DNA of 47,277 nucleotides from Legionellales bacterium (lineage in GTDB: Bacteria; Pseudomonadota; Gammaproteobacteria; Comchoanobacterales; Comchoanobacteraceae). Within the stretch, counting starts at the first letter, position 1. Every line of letters begins with the position of its first letter. The translations under genes were made by a program, and so were the position numbers. The notes below the pieces were generated by a model. It was not told where the DNA came from and searched no databases. It saw only the letters and a program-made list of their open reading frames with translations. The stretch is from contig PBNF01000032.1 in the NCBI GenBank assembly GCA_002722995.1, positions 1 through 47,277 of the forward strand, given 5' to 3'. This document shows, piece after piece, positions 36,150 through 44,166 of the stretch.

Positions 36150-37603
36150 GGGCGTGATATTGGAGGCTTATGATCTCGGGTGTGTTGTGAATTAGATGAG
36201 TCAGTTTGAATCACCTCTTGAGTCTTAAATGTATTTGATGTTAAGGGCGCCGTAGCGGGAAAAGTGAGCTCTAAATCACTGGCTCGAAGTGAATCTACGC
36301 AAGACAATAAAGCGTCAGGTTGAATCCGTAGATGACGGTGAACATAGGGATCATCATGCATGAGAATATTACGCCAAGCAATCACTAATTCTTGAGGATC
36401 AGATAAAAATATGGCTTGCTGTTTAATGCGTTGGTAGCATTCTCCAAGTTCAGTGAGCCAAAAAGCGACGATTGATGGATGATAGGGGTGATTGCAGGTG
36501 CGTTGTCTAGCTTGCTGGAGGGCTAAAATCAAATCACAAAGTCTTATCTTTAGTTTTTTAAGCTTCTTGAGTGCTTTGGATTCAGATACAGCGGATGAAG
36601 GAGGGGTACAAGATGAATCGTTCGAGGGTTGAGTGATGCGCTGAGAGGGCGTGGGTCCTAAAGACGCTATATCGAAAAGGGTTGGGTCTTTGAGACAGTG
36701 ACCAGCGGCTTGAGCACACTGTTCAAAGTGTGAAAGTGTACAGTTGAGGTGTGCGAGTTGATCTCTAATTTTATCCCATTTCAATTGAGAAGGTTTTTTA
36801 GACACAAGCTTTCTTTTTTTAAGATAATCAATCAAGGTCAATGCCGCTTTTTTGAGTGGTTCTAAATCCGCTTGAGCTGCTTGGTCATTTAAATAGGGGG
36901 CATGTGTGCTGATTTGCATCAATTGTCTTATCAAAAGCCCCCAATCATGCGGTTGATTCAAACGAACTGAAGCCAATCGTTTGCAGGCTATGTTGATATG
37001 ATCCGATGCCTGAGCGGCTTGAAGGGCTTGAATCCAATGATCGAGTGGAGCGTTTTGAGTCAGGTTGTTAAGATGAATGTTCAATGTTGAATCATCTTTA
37101 AGTTTAGATAAGGGGGCTCTTTTGCTCGTGGCTGCTTTTAGTTGATGAATCATCGCATCACACAGTATTTTTACATCACTTGAGTGCTCAATAATCCATT
37201 TGAGGATTCTAAGCTGTGTATTTGAATCAATTGGGTATAAAGGCATTGTGACAGGCTCAGTATTCTCTGGAGGTGATGCCACAATTCGATTATCATGTTG
37301 TAGTATTGTGGAGGCATTCAGAGTACTGATCTTTGACCAGATTGAAGTGCCATCTTCGCCAATAAATTGATTTTTGACTGTGAAACTTAAGAGCGCAGTC
37401 CCTTCCATTAAGGTGCGTAAGTATGGAGCCGCATCATCATCTTCATCCAGTGTGAGTTGTGTGAGGGCAGTGCTGATAGCTTGTAGGCATTGAATATCAT
37501 TGATTGAAGGTTGTTTATAGACAGTGCGGTGTTGATCAAATTGTTCGGCTTTATTTTTTTGGATTGTATGGAGTGTGGTTTGTAATATTTCAAATGCATT
37601 CAT
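36146..37603 (-). CDS. Unrecognised helical protein with two HEPN-like Rx4H motifs
   Basis: 485 aa from ATG 37603, 2 nt after the rlmE stop (likely re-initiation); a longer start at 37651 would overlap rlmE. No signal or membrane segment. Mostly helical with a low-complexity Pro/Ser section (~315-340) and a disordered tail. R-D-Q-L-A-H (280-285) and R-N-I-L-M-H (411-416) each fit the HEPN catalytic pattern: Arg, then Asp/Asn/His, then three residues, then His. HEPN proteins are often RNases. The link to an rRNA methyltransferase gene is suggestive only; the match is short and could be chance. Confidence 0.7.
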   Translation of the reverse strand: MNAFEILQTTLHTIQKNKAEQFDQHRTVYKQPSINDIQCLQAISTALTQLTLDEDDDAAPYLRTLMEGTALLSFTVKNQFIGEDGTSIWSKISTLNASTILQHDNRIVASPPENTEPVTMPLYPIDSNTQLRILKWIIEHSSDVKILCDAMIHQLKAATSKRAPLSKLKDDSTLNIHLNNLTQNAPLDHWIQALQAAQASDHINIACKRLASVRLNQPHDWGLLIRQLMQISTHAPYLNDQAAQADLEPLKKAALTLIDYLKKRKLVSKKPSQLKWDKIRDQLAHLNCTLSHFEQCAQAAGHCLKDPTLFDIASLGPTPSQRITQPSNDSSCTPPSSAVSESKALKKLKKLKIRLCDLILALQQARQRTCNHPYHPSIVAFWLTELGECYQRIKQQAIFLSDPQELVIAWRNILMHDDPYVHRHLRIQPDALLSCVDSLRASDLELTFPATAPLTSNTFKTQEVIQTDSSNSQHTRDHKPPISRP

Positions 37604-37605
37604 GA

Positions 37606-38241
37606 TTAAGCGGGGACCGAGTTTGTTTTGTGATGAGCCCAAATATAACATTCAGCTGAACGAGATCGAGATGCTTTGGGTTTAAAGGTTTTAACCTGTT
37701 TAAAATAACTTCGACATTGCTTCATGTATGCATCAAATCCGACGCCATGGAAGACTTTAATGCACAAATCCCCACCCATCTTAAGATGGGTCACTGCAAA
37801 AGCCAGTACTGCTTCAGATAACTGCATGGCTTTGAGTTGATCTGCTTTTTGAATGCCTGATGTATTGGGTGCAATATCGGATAAAATGACATCAATGGGG
37901 CCTTGCAATGCTTTAATAATAGCAGCTTGTGTGCTGAGGTCATTAAAGTCACCTTGAATGATTGAAACATGAGGAATGGCTTTCATCTCGAGTAGATCAC
38001 AGGCAACCAAAGCGCCTTGAGTGCCGATGCATTGGGCTGCGAAGACGCTCCAAGCGCCTGGCGCTGCACCTAAATCCAGCACACGCATGCCGGGTTGGAT
38101 TAAATGAGTTTTAAGTTGTATTTCTTCAAGCTTGAAGTGCGCACGCGAACGCAAGCCTTGTTGATGCGCTTGTTTGACAAAAGGGTCTTGATGGTGTGCT
38201 TTCAGCCAACGGTGGCTACTGTCAGATCGTTTAGGAGGCAT
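37606..38241 (-). CDS. rlmE: 23S rRNA (uridine-2'-O)-methyltransferase
   Basis: 211 aa. Methylates U2552 of 23S rRNA in the 50S A site. The N-terminus RSRAHFKLEEI carries the conserved Lys, VLDLGAAPGAWSV is the SAM-binding motif, and the later LSDIAPNTSG and KVFHG segments supply the Asp and Lys of the catalytic set. In many relatives ftsH follows directly; here two other genes intervene. Confidence 0.96.
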   Translation of the reverse strand: MPPKRSDSSHRWLKAHHQDPFVKQAHQQGLRSRAHFKLEEIQLKTHLIQPGMRVLDLGAAPGAWSVFAAQCIGTQGALVACDLLEMKAIPHVSIIQGDFNDLSTQAAIIKALQGPIDVILSDIAPNTSGIQKADQLKAMQLSEAVLAFAVTHLKMGGDLCIKVFHGVGFDAYMKQCRSYFKQVKTFKPKASRSRSAECYIWAHHKTNSVPA

Positions 38242-38383
38242 GAGGTCGCATTATCTTGTGTTCAAAAAGAATATAACTGAATTGAGCGCTTTTCCATAGT
38301 CTTTTGTCATTGACCGTAGTTTGATGCGACATTCAGTTTGAATATATTGAGGGGATTGTATGAATTGAGTATAAATCTTAATT

Positions 38384-38409
38384 CCTCATTCAAATGAGTT
38401 TGAATGAGG
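38384..38409. repeat. 10-bp perfect inverted repeat downstream of the 1015-aa gene
   Basis: CCTCATTCAA, 6-nt loop, TTGAATGAGG. It lies 25 bp past the minus-strand stop. No clean T-run follows on either strand, so it is at best a weak terminator or a transcript-end stabilising hairpin. Confidence 0.5.
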
Positions 38410-38433
38410 TTTAAGCGTTATCACTTTTCTCTG

Positions 38434-41400
38434 TTAGAGATGAGGTGTATCATTTACTGATGTTTCTGAAGATTGAACAGGTGCTTCTATTCCAGCTGTT
38501 GTTGGTGTTGTTTGAGATGGAGCAAGTGCCGCAGCGCTGAGTACATTCAAAGGCGGACATTCTACCAACTCTGTTTCAATGCATGTAGTAAGTGCTACAC
38601 CGTTAAAGCTAACGGCATTATCGAACACCCCCATTTTTTGAATTAGTGTTCCTGAATTTTGGCAGTTTGTCATGACCCTGAGTGCGGTATTGAGTGCAGC
38701 TGCATCATGTGTGAGATGTGCATCATATAATGCATCATATTGAGCTTGAGTTAGAGTGGGTGCACTTCCAGTGTTACAAGCTTTACTAATGGCCTCAAGC
38801 GCCTCGCGTCCTGTTTCAGTATAGCCAATAAGTGGTACATCCTTAAAGTAAACGACACCACCCTTTTCTTGAATTAAATTGCCTCGATTTTGGTAGCCTG
38901 TTACTCTTGTGAGATTTTTTTCGAGTTCAGTTGCGTTGAAATTACTTAATGCATGATATTGATCTTGAGTTAGAGTGAGTGCTTCTTCAGATTCACAAGC
39001 TGTTTGAATCGCAAGAAGAGCCATAAAAGAAGGTGATAAACCATCCTGTACATCCTCAACGATCACTTCTAATGTTCCTTCTCTATCTGATGTATAACGA
39101 TCTATTAAATATTCTAATTGTTCCGGAGTTTCTGAGCTTCCTTTCCTGATCAGCCATGCTTGAATAGAATCTGTTTTTTTATCGAGCTCTTGTTGGCGAT
39201 CATGTTCATTTAAATCTGTTAATGCCTGAGTGGCTTTCAGTTCGTCTTGAGTTTGAAGGTATGCTTGAATAGAGGGTCTTCTTGCTTGGAGTTCAGTTGT
39301 GAGTTGTGCTTTTAAAAACTGACTGCCTTGTATTGATTTTAAACATTCTATTTGATCTGCAGTCAGTGTGGCATTTTCCTGAGTTAAATATTGGGCAAGT
39401 GCTTGAACTGCTGCACGATGATCTTCGGCTATCGTTGCATGGAGTATTGATGAATGTTTTTCTTTTAATTCTGATAAAACTTGATAAGTGTCTAAGGTGT
39501 TTAAAGCCTCTTGTGATATTTCTTCTCTGCCTTTTAGCTGTTTAATAAAGTCTGTCTTCTCAGTATTTGTAGTCATTGCTCGGTATGTTAATAGAAATCC
39601 ATCGAATGCGTTTGAATCCTTGCCAATTTGCTCAACAAATGTTATGAAGTGCCATTCAAGTCTTTGTTTCAAATTCTCTTGCATCCATTGTAAAGCAGTT
39701 TTTGGGTTGTGTAAAACACGGGCTTTAATCGTGTCTGCATGATCAGAAAATTCTTTCGAAAACTGTGTCCAAGTTGCATCAAGCTTCTCTTTTGTTGATG
39801 GTTCTTGAGAGGTGAGTTGTTGCTCAAATCGATACAAAAAGAGCTGCATTGCCTGAGTGGCTTTCAGTTCGTCTGAGGGTTCAAGATATGCGCCATCTGT
39901 AGTGGCGTAATAATGTGCTTGACCGGTTTTTTGGATTGTTACAACCCATTGTCCCGTTGCTTCATTATATGAGATGTCATCAAGAGATTCATACCCATCA
40001 TTCATTAGGTACTCATTCAAGCCTTCTTGAAAGCGTTGTTTCTCATGGGTGATTTGGTAGTTAAACAATTCAACATTTCCAGGATTAAGAGCCTGACGAG
40101 TTGCAAGACCATTTTTGTCTACCGCAGTTTTGATCGACGCATACAGGCTATTTAATTCACTATTTAATTCACTTTGATGCGCTTCTTTTTTTTCAATAAA
40201 TTGAGTGTATGCACGTGGACACATTTTTTGTGCACGTGCTTTTAGTTGTTTTAATTCAAGCGCTCTAGAGGAGAATTGGCCTATGCCCAAGATCACTGCT
40301 CCTATACACAAAAGACTCCCAATGACGATCAAAGAGCTTGGCGTGATGGTTGAAATGAATGTGTGAACGTTTTGTGTATGATTCATGAGGGGCGTGAGTA
40401 AATAGATAGCCCAAGGAATAGAGGCGATGATCATTGGGACGCCCAGCGCGCGTGTGATCCATCGGATCCTGCTGCGATATTTTTTTACTGAAGGATCGTG
40501 TTTTTGATACTCTGCTTCTAAACGATCTATCAATTTTGGTTCTACAACACCTATCTTTGCAGCTAACTCAATCATTTCTGGATGATTTGACTCTAGTTTA
40601 GAGAGTAATGGTTCGATCCCAGTGTGAGATAAGTACCAGCCAATTAAACCGCTTATAAGACTTAGGCCTATACAGCTTAAAGCTGAGATCATTAGGATAT
40701 TAGAGGTCATTGCTGAAATCTGAAATTCTGGTAAAAATATTCCAGCGATCCAAACTAAAGCAGGTGTGATGCTTGCAGTGACCAACAGTATGGGTACGAT
40801 ATAAACCAGTAGACGTGATAGGGCTGTACGCAGTCCTCGTTTTTTTAAAAGTGTGGAATAGTTCTCAAGAAGCCTGTTCTGTTCATTTTCATCCAAATCC
40901 GTGAGAAGATTTACAAAACCAAGATCAGCTATCGTTAGCAAAGCGTCTTGAGCTCTAGCTGTTCCTGAGAAATCTGATTGTTTGAGTAAGTCATTAATGT
41001 GATCTCGGGTGCTTGCTGTCGCCATTAATCTGGGAGCTTTTTTTCTTAAAAACGCCCTTATTGCGTCAGGGATCTGTGATCCAATCCTTGTCGGGATTTC
41101 CCAAAATTTGTGTTGTTGAGCGGCTGCTAAATCCACTGAAGCCTCCTCCTTCTTTGGCTGGATTTTCCCCCTTATCTGATTCAGGCGATTAGCGCTATCA
41201 TGACTTAATAATAAACACTCCATAGCTGAAGGATTAGCCAATAGACTCAATAGTGTTTCTTTACTCTGCTTTATGGTATCCTCTTCAATATTTCCTAAGA
41301 TCCAAGCACTGCCCGAACCGATTTTCTTGTTAATCAAGTCTCTGCCCAGAAAGGTCAAAGCCGCTTGATATTTAAAATTGTCTTCAGCAGTTGATGTGGT

Positions 41401-41481
41401 TGGATCATCAGTGCTGTCTTGTTCTGTTGCTTTGCTTATTGCTACAAGATCACTTTTTTGTGCTATTGTGCTATTTTTCAT
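38434..41481 (-). CDS. Large unrecognised membrane protein with repeated C-terminal domain
   Basis: 1015 aa; AGGA 9 nt before ATG 41481. Residues 1-215 are polar and helical. Four hydrophobic segments (~223-250, ~258-285, ~345-365, ~382-404) form two hairpins around a helical loop. A long helical, Glu/Gln/Lys-rich region (~405-820) contains a motif DELKATQA used twice. Residues ~824-897 and ~898-978 are tandem copies of a ~75-80-residue unit (LTxxQYxAL, then QNxGxLIQ, then FxxVxL). The last ~37 residues are Thr/Pro/Ser-rich. No enzyme motif or family recognised. Upstream PmrA-like repeats and architecture would suit a host-interaction protein, but this is inference. Confidence 0.85.
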   Translation of the reverse strand: MKNSTIAQKSDLVAISKATEQDSTDDPTTSTAEDNFKYQAALTFLGRDLINKKIGSGSAWILGNIEEDTIKQSKETLLSLLANPSAMECLLLSHDSANRLNQIRGKIQPKKEEASVDLAAAQQHKFWEIPTRIGSQIPDAIRAFLRKKAPRLMATASTRDHINDLLKQSDFSGTARAQDALLTIADLGFVNLLTDLDENEQNRLLENYSTLLKKRGLRTALSRLLVYIVPILLVTASITPALVWIAGIFLPEFQISAMTSNILMISALSCIGLSLISGLIGWYLSHTGIEPLLSKLESNHPEMIELAAKIGVVEPKLIDRLEAEYQKHDPSVKKYRSRIRWITRALGVPMIIASIPWAIYLLTPLMNHTQNVHTFISTITPSSLIVIGSLLCIGAVILGIGQFSSRALELKQLKARAQKMCPRAYTQFIEKKEAHQSELNSELNSLYASIKTAVDKNGLATRQALNPGNVELFNYQITHEKQRFQEGLNEYLMNDGYESLDDISYNEATGQWVVTIQKTGQAHYYATTDGAYLEPSDELKATQAMQLFLYRFEQQLTSQEPSTKEKLDATWTQFSKEFSDHADTIKARVLHNPKTALQWMQENLKQRLEWHFITFVEQIGKDSNAFDGFLLTYRAMTTNTEKTDFIKQLKGREEISQEALNTLDTYQVLSELKEKHSSILHATIAEDHRAAVQALAQYLTQENATLTADQIECLKSIQGSQFLKAQLTTELQARRPSIQAYLQTQDELKATQALTDLNEHDRQQELDKKTDSIQAWLIRKGSSETPEQLEYLIDRYTSDREGTLEVIVEDVQDGLSPSFMALLAIQTACESEEALTLTQDQYHALSNFNATELEKNLTRVTGYQNRGNLIQEKGGVVYFKDVPLIGYTETGREALEAISKACNTGSAPTLTQAQYDALYDAHLTHDAAALNTALRVMTNCQNSGTLIQKMGVFDNAVSFNGVALTTCIETELVECPPLNVLSAAALAPSQTTPTTAGIEAPVQSSETSVNDTPHL
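38548..39012 (-). repeat. Two tandem copies of a ~75-80-residue domain
   Basis: Encoded copies are about 39012-38791 and 38790-38548. Shared residues include LTLTQ/PTLTQ, QY.AL, N/T..LR.VT or LRVMT, QN.G.LIQ, and a final V.L.....ET. They are clearly diverged, so the duplication is not recent. Confidence 0.75.
39224..39247 (-). repeat. 24-bp direct repeat, copy 1 (pair at 39851-39874)
   Basis: Identical 24-mer in both places within the 1015-aa gene, encoding (D)ELKATQA each time in the same frame, 627 bp apart. The flanks also encode similar residues (AYL before it). Confidence 0.9.
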
Positions 41482-41553
41482 CTAATTGATTCCTGACTTA
41501 TAATGTTATTCAACTCAGTAATTTGAGCGCTTTGATTTTTTAGATATGTTTTA

Positions 41554-41586
41554 ATCATAGTTGATTTTCCTTAAGGAAGTCTTAAA
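41554..41586 (-). promoter_or_regulatory. PmrA-box-like repeats with -10 hexamer upstream of the 1015-aa gene
   Basis: Minus strand: TTTAAG (41586-41581), 5 bp, CTTAAG (41575-41570), then 10 bp, then TATGAT (41559-41554). Both half-sites fit YTTAAK-N5-YTTAAK exactly. The 10-bp gap to the -10 equals that at 1995-2027. Predicted start near 41547 gives a ~65-nt leader. The second half-site lies in a 12-bp palindrome TTCCTTAAGGAA. Confidence 0.5.
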
Positions 41587-42361
41587 TACAATCTGAAATG
41601 TGCTTGGTTTAAAAGAGTTGATTGTTTATTCAGCGCTGGCTTCATGATGCGCTTATCTCAATGTGTTTGAATGATTTTTCTTTAGGTAAGGTTGATGTAT
41701 GAACTGAATAAAAGTGTTCCAATGATCTGTGATCAAGTTTGATGTTTGATTCTGTTTTGAAAGGGATTGAAGGTCTTTTGAATAAACTGTTTTTAAATTT
41801 TAATCAATATTAAGCTGATGGCTTGATCAGTTTTTTGAAGGTGTCCAATAGATGTATGAGGGTGTTCAATTGATTTGAATATTAGATATACGCTCATCGA
41901 TGAGCCGTTCGAAATGATCAAGATGGAGTGTGCCTGGCCTGGCTTTAAAATGAAATATGAGCAGTTTTATCAATCATCTTAGGATTGTCTAAAGCTGTCT
42001 TTTGCAGTATTTGAAGATCATCGACTGACTGATTTCAATTTGCTCAGAGATCGGTTTTAAATTGGATCACGTGTGCGGATACATCTTTATCCATTTATCA
42101 TGATTCAGCTACAATGTTTAGCCTGAAATCATCCTGGGATTGTGTATTATCTTCAATTCAAAATGGTTCTAGGTGGTTAAAAGTGCCAAGCCTTGATTCA
42201 CCCAATGCAATTGAGATTAAAGGAGATTGATGATGAGTTCATTGATCATGTGCCGAATAGGGTGTTAATCAATGGATTGTATTTAAAGTGTAAGAGGCTC
42301 TGAGTATCAATAGAAGTGTTATGAAGGTGGCTATCATCTCGAGTTCAATGAGGGTGTTTTC
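41587..42361. other. Long gene-free stretch
   Basis: About 775 bp beyond the regulatory site and before xseA's 3' end. No frame over 60 codons. A 12-codon frame at 42230-42268 has AAAGGAG before it but is probably relic. CTCATCGATGAG (41893-41904) is a perfect palindrome. No tRNA or known RNA recognised. Confidence 0.5.
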
Positions 42362-43726
42362 TTAATCTTGAGTTGAAGCCTCAATTTTTGCAACAATCGC
42401 TTCATCATGAAAATGAATTTGAAGGTGAGTCTGAGTTTGAGCGGCTTGAGCCGTTGTGATGGGATTTTGATTTAAATCTGTTACGCAGGCATAGCCCCTG
42501 GCTAGTATTTTTAAAGGGCTTAAAGTTTCGAGCACTTTAGCATATTGTGCACACAGGGTCTGTGCGCGCTTCATATGCTGTTGGATCAATAAGTGATTTT
42601 GATATGTAGAGTGCTCGAGGCGCTTTGTGAGCCGTTCAATATTGATATGAGGAGAGTGTCTCATGAGGCGTGCATGAAGAAGGTGAATGTAGTGACGCTG
42701 ATGCGTCAATCGTTGCTGAAGGCTCTGGTAGAGTATGCGTTCAAGATGATCACAAGCCTGTTGTTGATGAATCAATTTCTCTCGGGGATGTTGGCAGCGT
42801 GCCTGTAGTTGTTTAAAGTGTTGGGTTGCTTGTTGATATCGATGCTGAATCTGTCGAAGTGCGGTATGATAAGTGTGTTCAAGGGATGATATTAATTCTT
42901 GTTGATCGGGGGTGCAGTTTTCTGCTGCAGCTGAAGGTGTGGGGGCCCTGACATCTGCTACAAAGTCAGCAATGGTTGTGTCTGTTTCATGGCCAACACC
43001 TGTTATGATCGGGATGGGGCATTGAAAGATCTGTTGTGCGAGTGAAGCATCATTAAACCCCCATAGGTCTTCATATGCTCCACCGCCTCGACTGAGGATT
43101 AAAACATCAGCTTGGGCATGATGAACGGCTTGTTTTAAAGCCTGAACGAGTGATTGAGGCGCGTGTTCCCCTTGGACCGTTGCAGGGTACAATATGACTC
43201 GAGCTAAGGGGTATCGACGTTTAAGCACTGCTGAAATATCTTCGATCGCAGCACCCGTTGGGGAAGTGATAAGCCCGATGGTTTGTGGTAGTTTGGGCAA
43301 TGGTTTTTTATGTTCAGGGTTAAATAACCCTTGAGCATTTAGTTCTTTTTTAAGTTGTTCAAAGGCTTGATACAGTGCACCTTCACCTAAAAGGTGGAGT
43401 TGTTCGATGATCAGTTGATAATGTCCACGAGGTTCATAGAGGCCGATGCGGGCCTGCACGCATACATGTAGGCCTTCTTTAAGCTGAGTGGAGTACTGCT
43501 GTTGTCGAATCTTAAACCAGGCGCAAGCAACTTGGGCTTGTGAATCTTTAAGCGTGAAATAAATATGCCCAGAGCGTGGTTGTGTGAGATTTGAAATCTC
43601 GCCTTGAATCCAAAGTGTAGAACAGCTCGATAAAGTCTGTTTAACATGTCGATTCAATACGGTTACAGACCAAGGGGTTGACTGTGATGTGAGAGGAAGC
43701 GCTGTCTTTAAAGCCGTATTGATCAC
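42362..43726 (-). CDS. xseA: Exodeoxyribonuclease VII large subunit
   Basis: 454 aa. Catalytic subunit of ExoVII, a single-strand-specific exonuclease. An N-terminal OB fold (WIQGEISNLTQPRSGHIYFTLKD region, ~39-61) is followed by the nuclease core with LITSPTGAAIEDI, LSRGGGAYEDLWGFND and GVGHETDTTIAD, then a long coiled coil. GTG start overlaps the upstream CDGSH stop (GTGA). It is encoded divergently from guaB, as in E. coli; xseB is not in this window. Confidence 0.95.
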   Translation of the reverse strand: MINTALKTALPLTSQSTPWSVTVLNRHVKQTLSSCSTLWIQGEISNLTQPRSGHIYFTLKDSQAQVACAWFKIRQQQYSTQLKEGLHVCVQARIGLYEPRGHYQLIIEQLHLLGEGALYQAFEQLKKELNAQGLFNPEHKKPLPKLPQTIGLITSPTGAAIEDISAVLKRRYPLARVILYPATVQGEHAPQSLVQALKQAVHHAQADVLILSRGGGAYEDLWGFNDASLAQQIFQCPIPIITGVGHETDTTIADFVADVRAPTPSAAAENCTPDQQELISSLEHTYHTALRQIQHRYQQATQHFKQLQARCQHPREKLIHQQQACDHLERILYQSLQQRLTHQRHYIHLLHARLMRHSPHINIERLTKRLEHSTYQNHLLIQQHMKRAQTLCAQYAKVLETLSPLKILARGYACVTDLNQNPITTAQAAQTQTHLQIHFHDEAIVAKIEASTQD

Positions 43727-43914
43727 GGTGATTCAGCATCCCATTCGATCACAACAGGGCCAAGCTGATCTTGATGCGCAGCATTGTAATCACGATGACT
43801 GCCATCACAGTAGGGGAATTTTTTAGATTGCCAACACCGACAATAAGCCGTTTTGCCAGAAGATTTTGAAGCCTCTACATGTCGTGCAGGATGTTCTGTG
43901 TTAAGCGCTGACAT
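43723..43914 (-). CDS. CDGSH-type iron-sulfur protein
   Basis: 63 aa. CRC (25 and 27), then PYCDGSH (34-40) match the CDGSH zinc-finger-like pattern C-X-C-X6-C-X3-H, which binds a 2Fe-2S cluster with three Cys and one His. A single motif, no membrane anchor. Such small bacterial proteins are thought to act in iron or redox handling; the role here is unknown. It is translated immediately before xseA by a 4-nt overlap. Confidence 0.92.
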   Translation of the reverse strand: MSALNTEHPARHVEASKSSGKTAYCRCWQSKKFPYCDGSHRDYNAAHQDQLGPVVIEWDAESP

Positions 43915-44101
43915 TCAATAGATTCCTTTAAGGATAAATTTAAGCGTAGTGTACTGCGATTATGGAAATGGATTCAAGTGTCATCAATGCTTGAATATTT
44001 GATAGCAGGGTTTAAATCACTCAATCGTTCATTAAATATCAAAGACCCTTATGTCAGAGAGGGATGCTTATTTGATATTGGATGATTTAGATTGAATGGG
44101 G

Positions 44102-44130
44102 TTGATATTTTTAGTTAAAACCTTTAGAGT
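44102..44130 (+). promoter_or_regulatory. Candidate promoter of guaB-guaA
   Basis: TTGATA (44102-44107), 17 bp, TAGAGT (44125-44130). A start near 44137 favours the guaB start at 44167 over 44143, which would leave a 6-nt leader. Confidence 0.5.
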
Positions 44131-44166
44131 TTTGGGGTAATAATGATCATTTTTAAAGAGTTATAT

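Noticed and set aside
41478..41558. 26-codon frame (MIKTYLKNQSAQ..) with AGGAA upstream and ATGA overlap to the 1015-aa gene
   Set aside because: Its ATG falls inside the TATGAT -10 hexamer, so the inferred transcript would begin downstream of it. The promoter reading explains more of the sequence.
42230..42268. 12-codon frame with AAAGGAG
   Set aside because: Too short, no downstream gene in the same direction to be a leader for.
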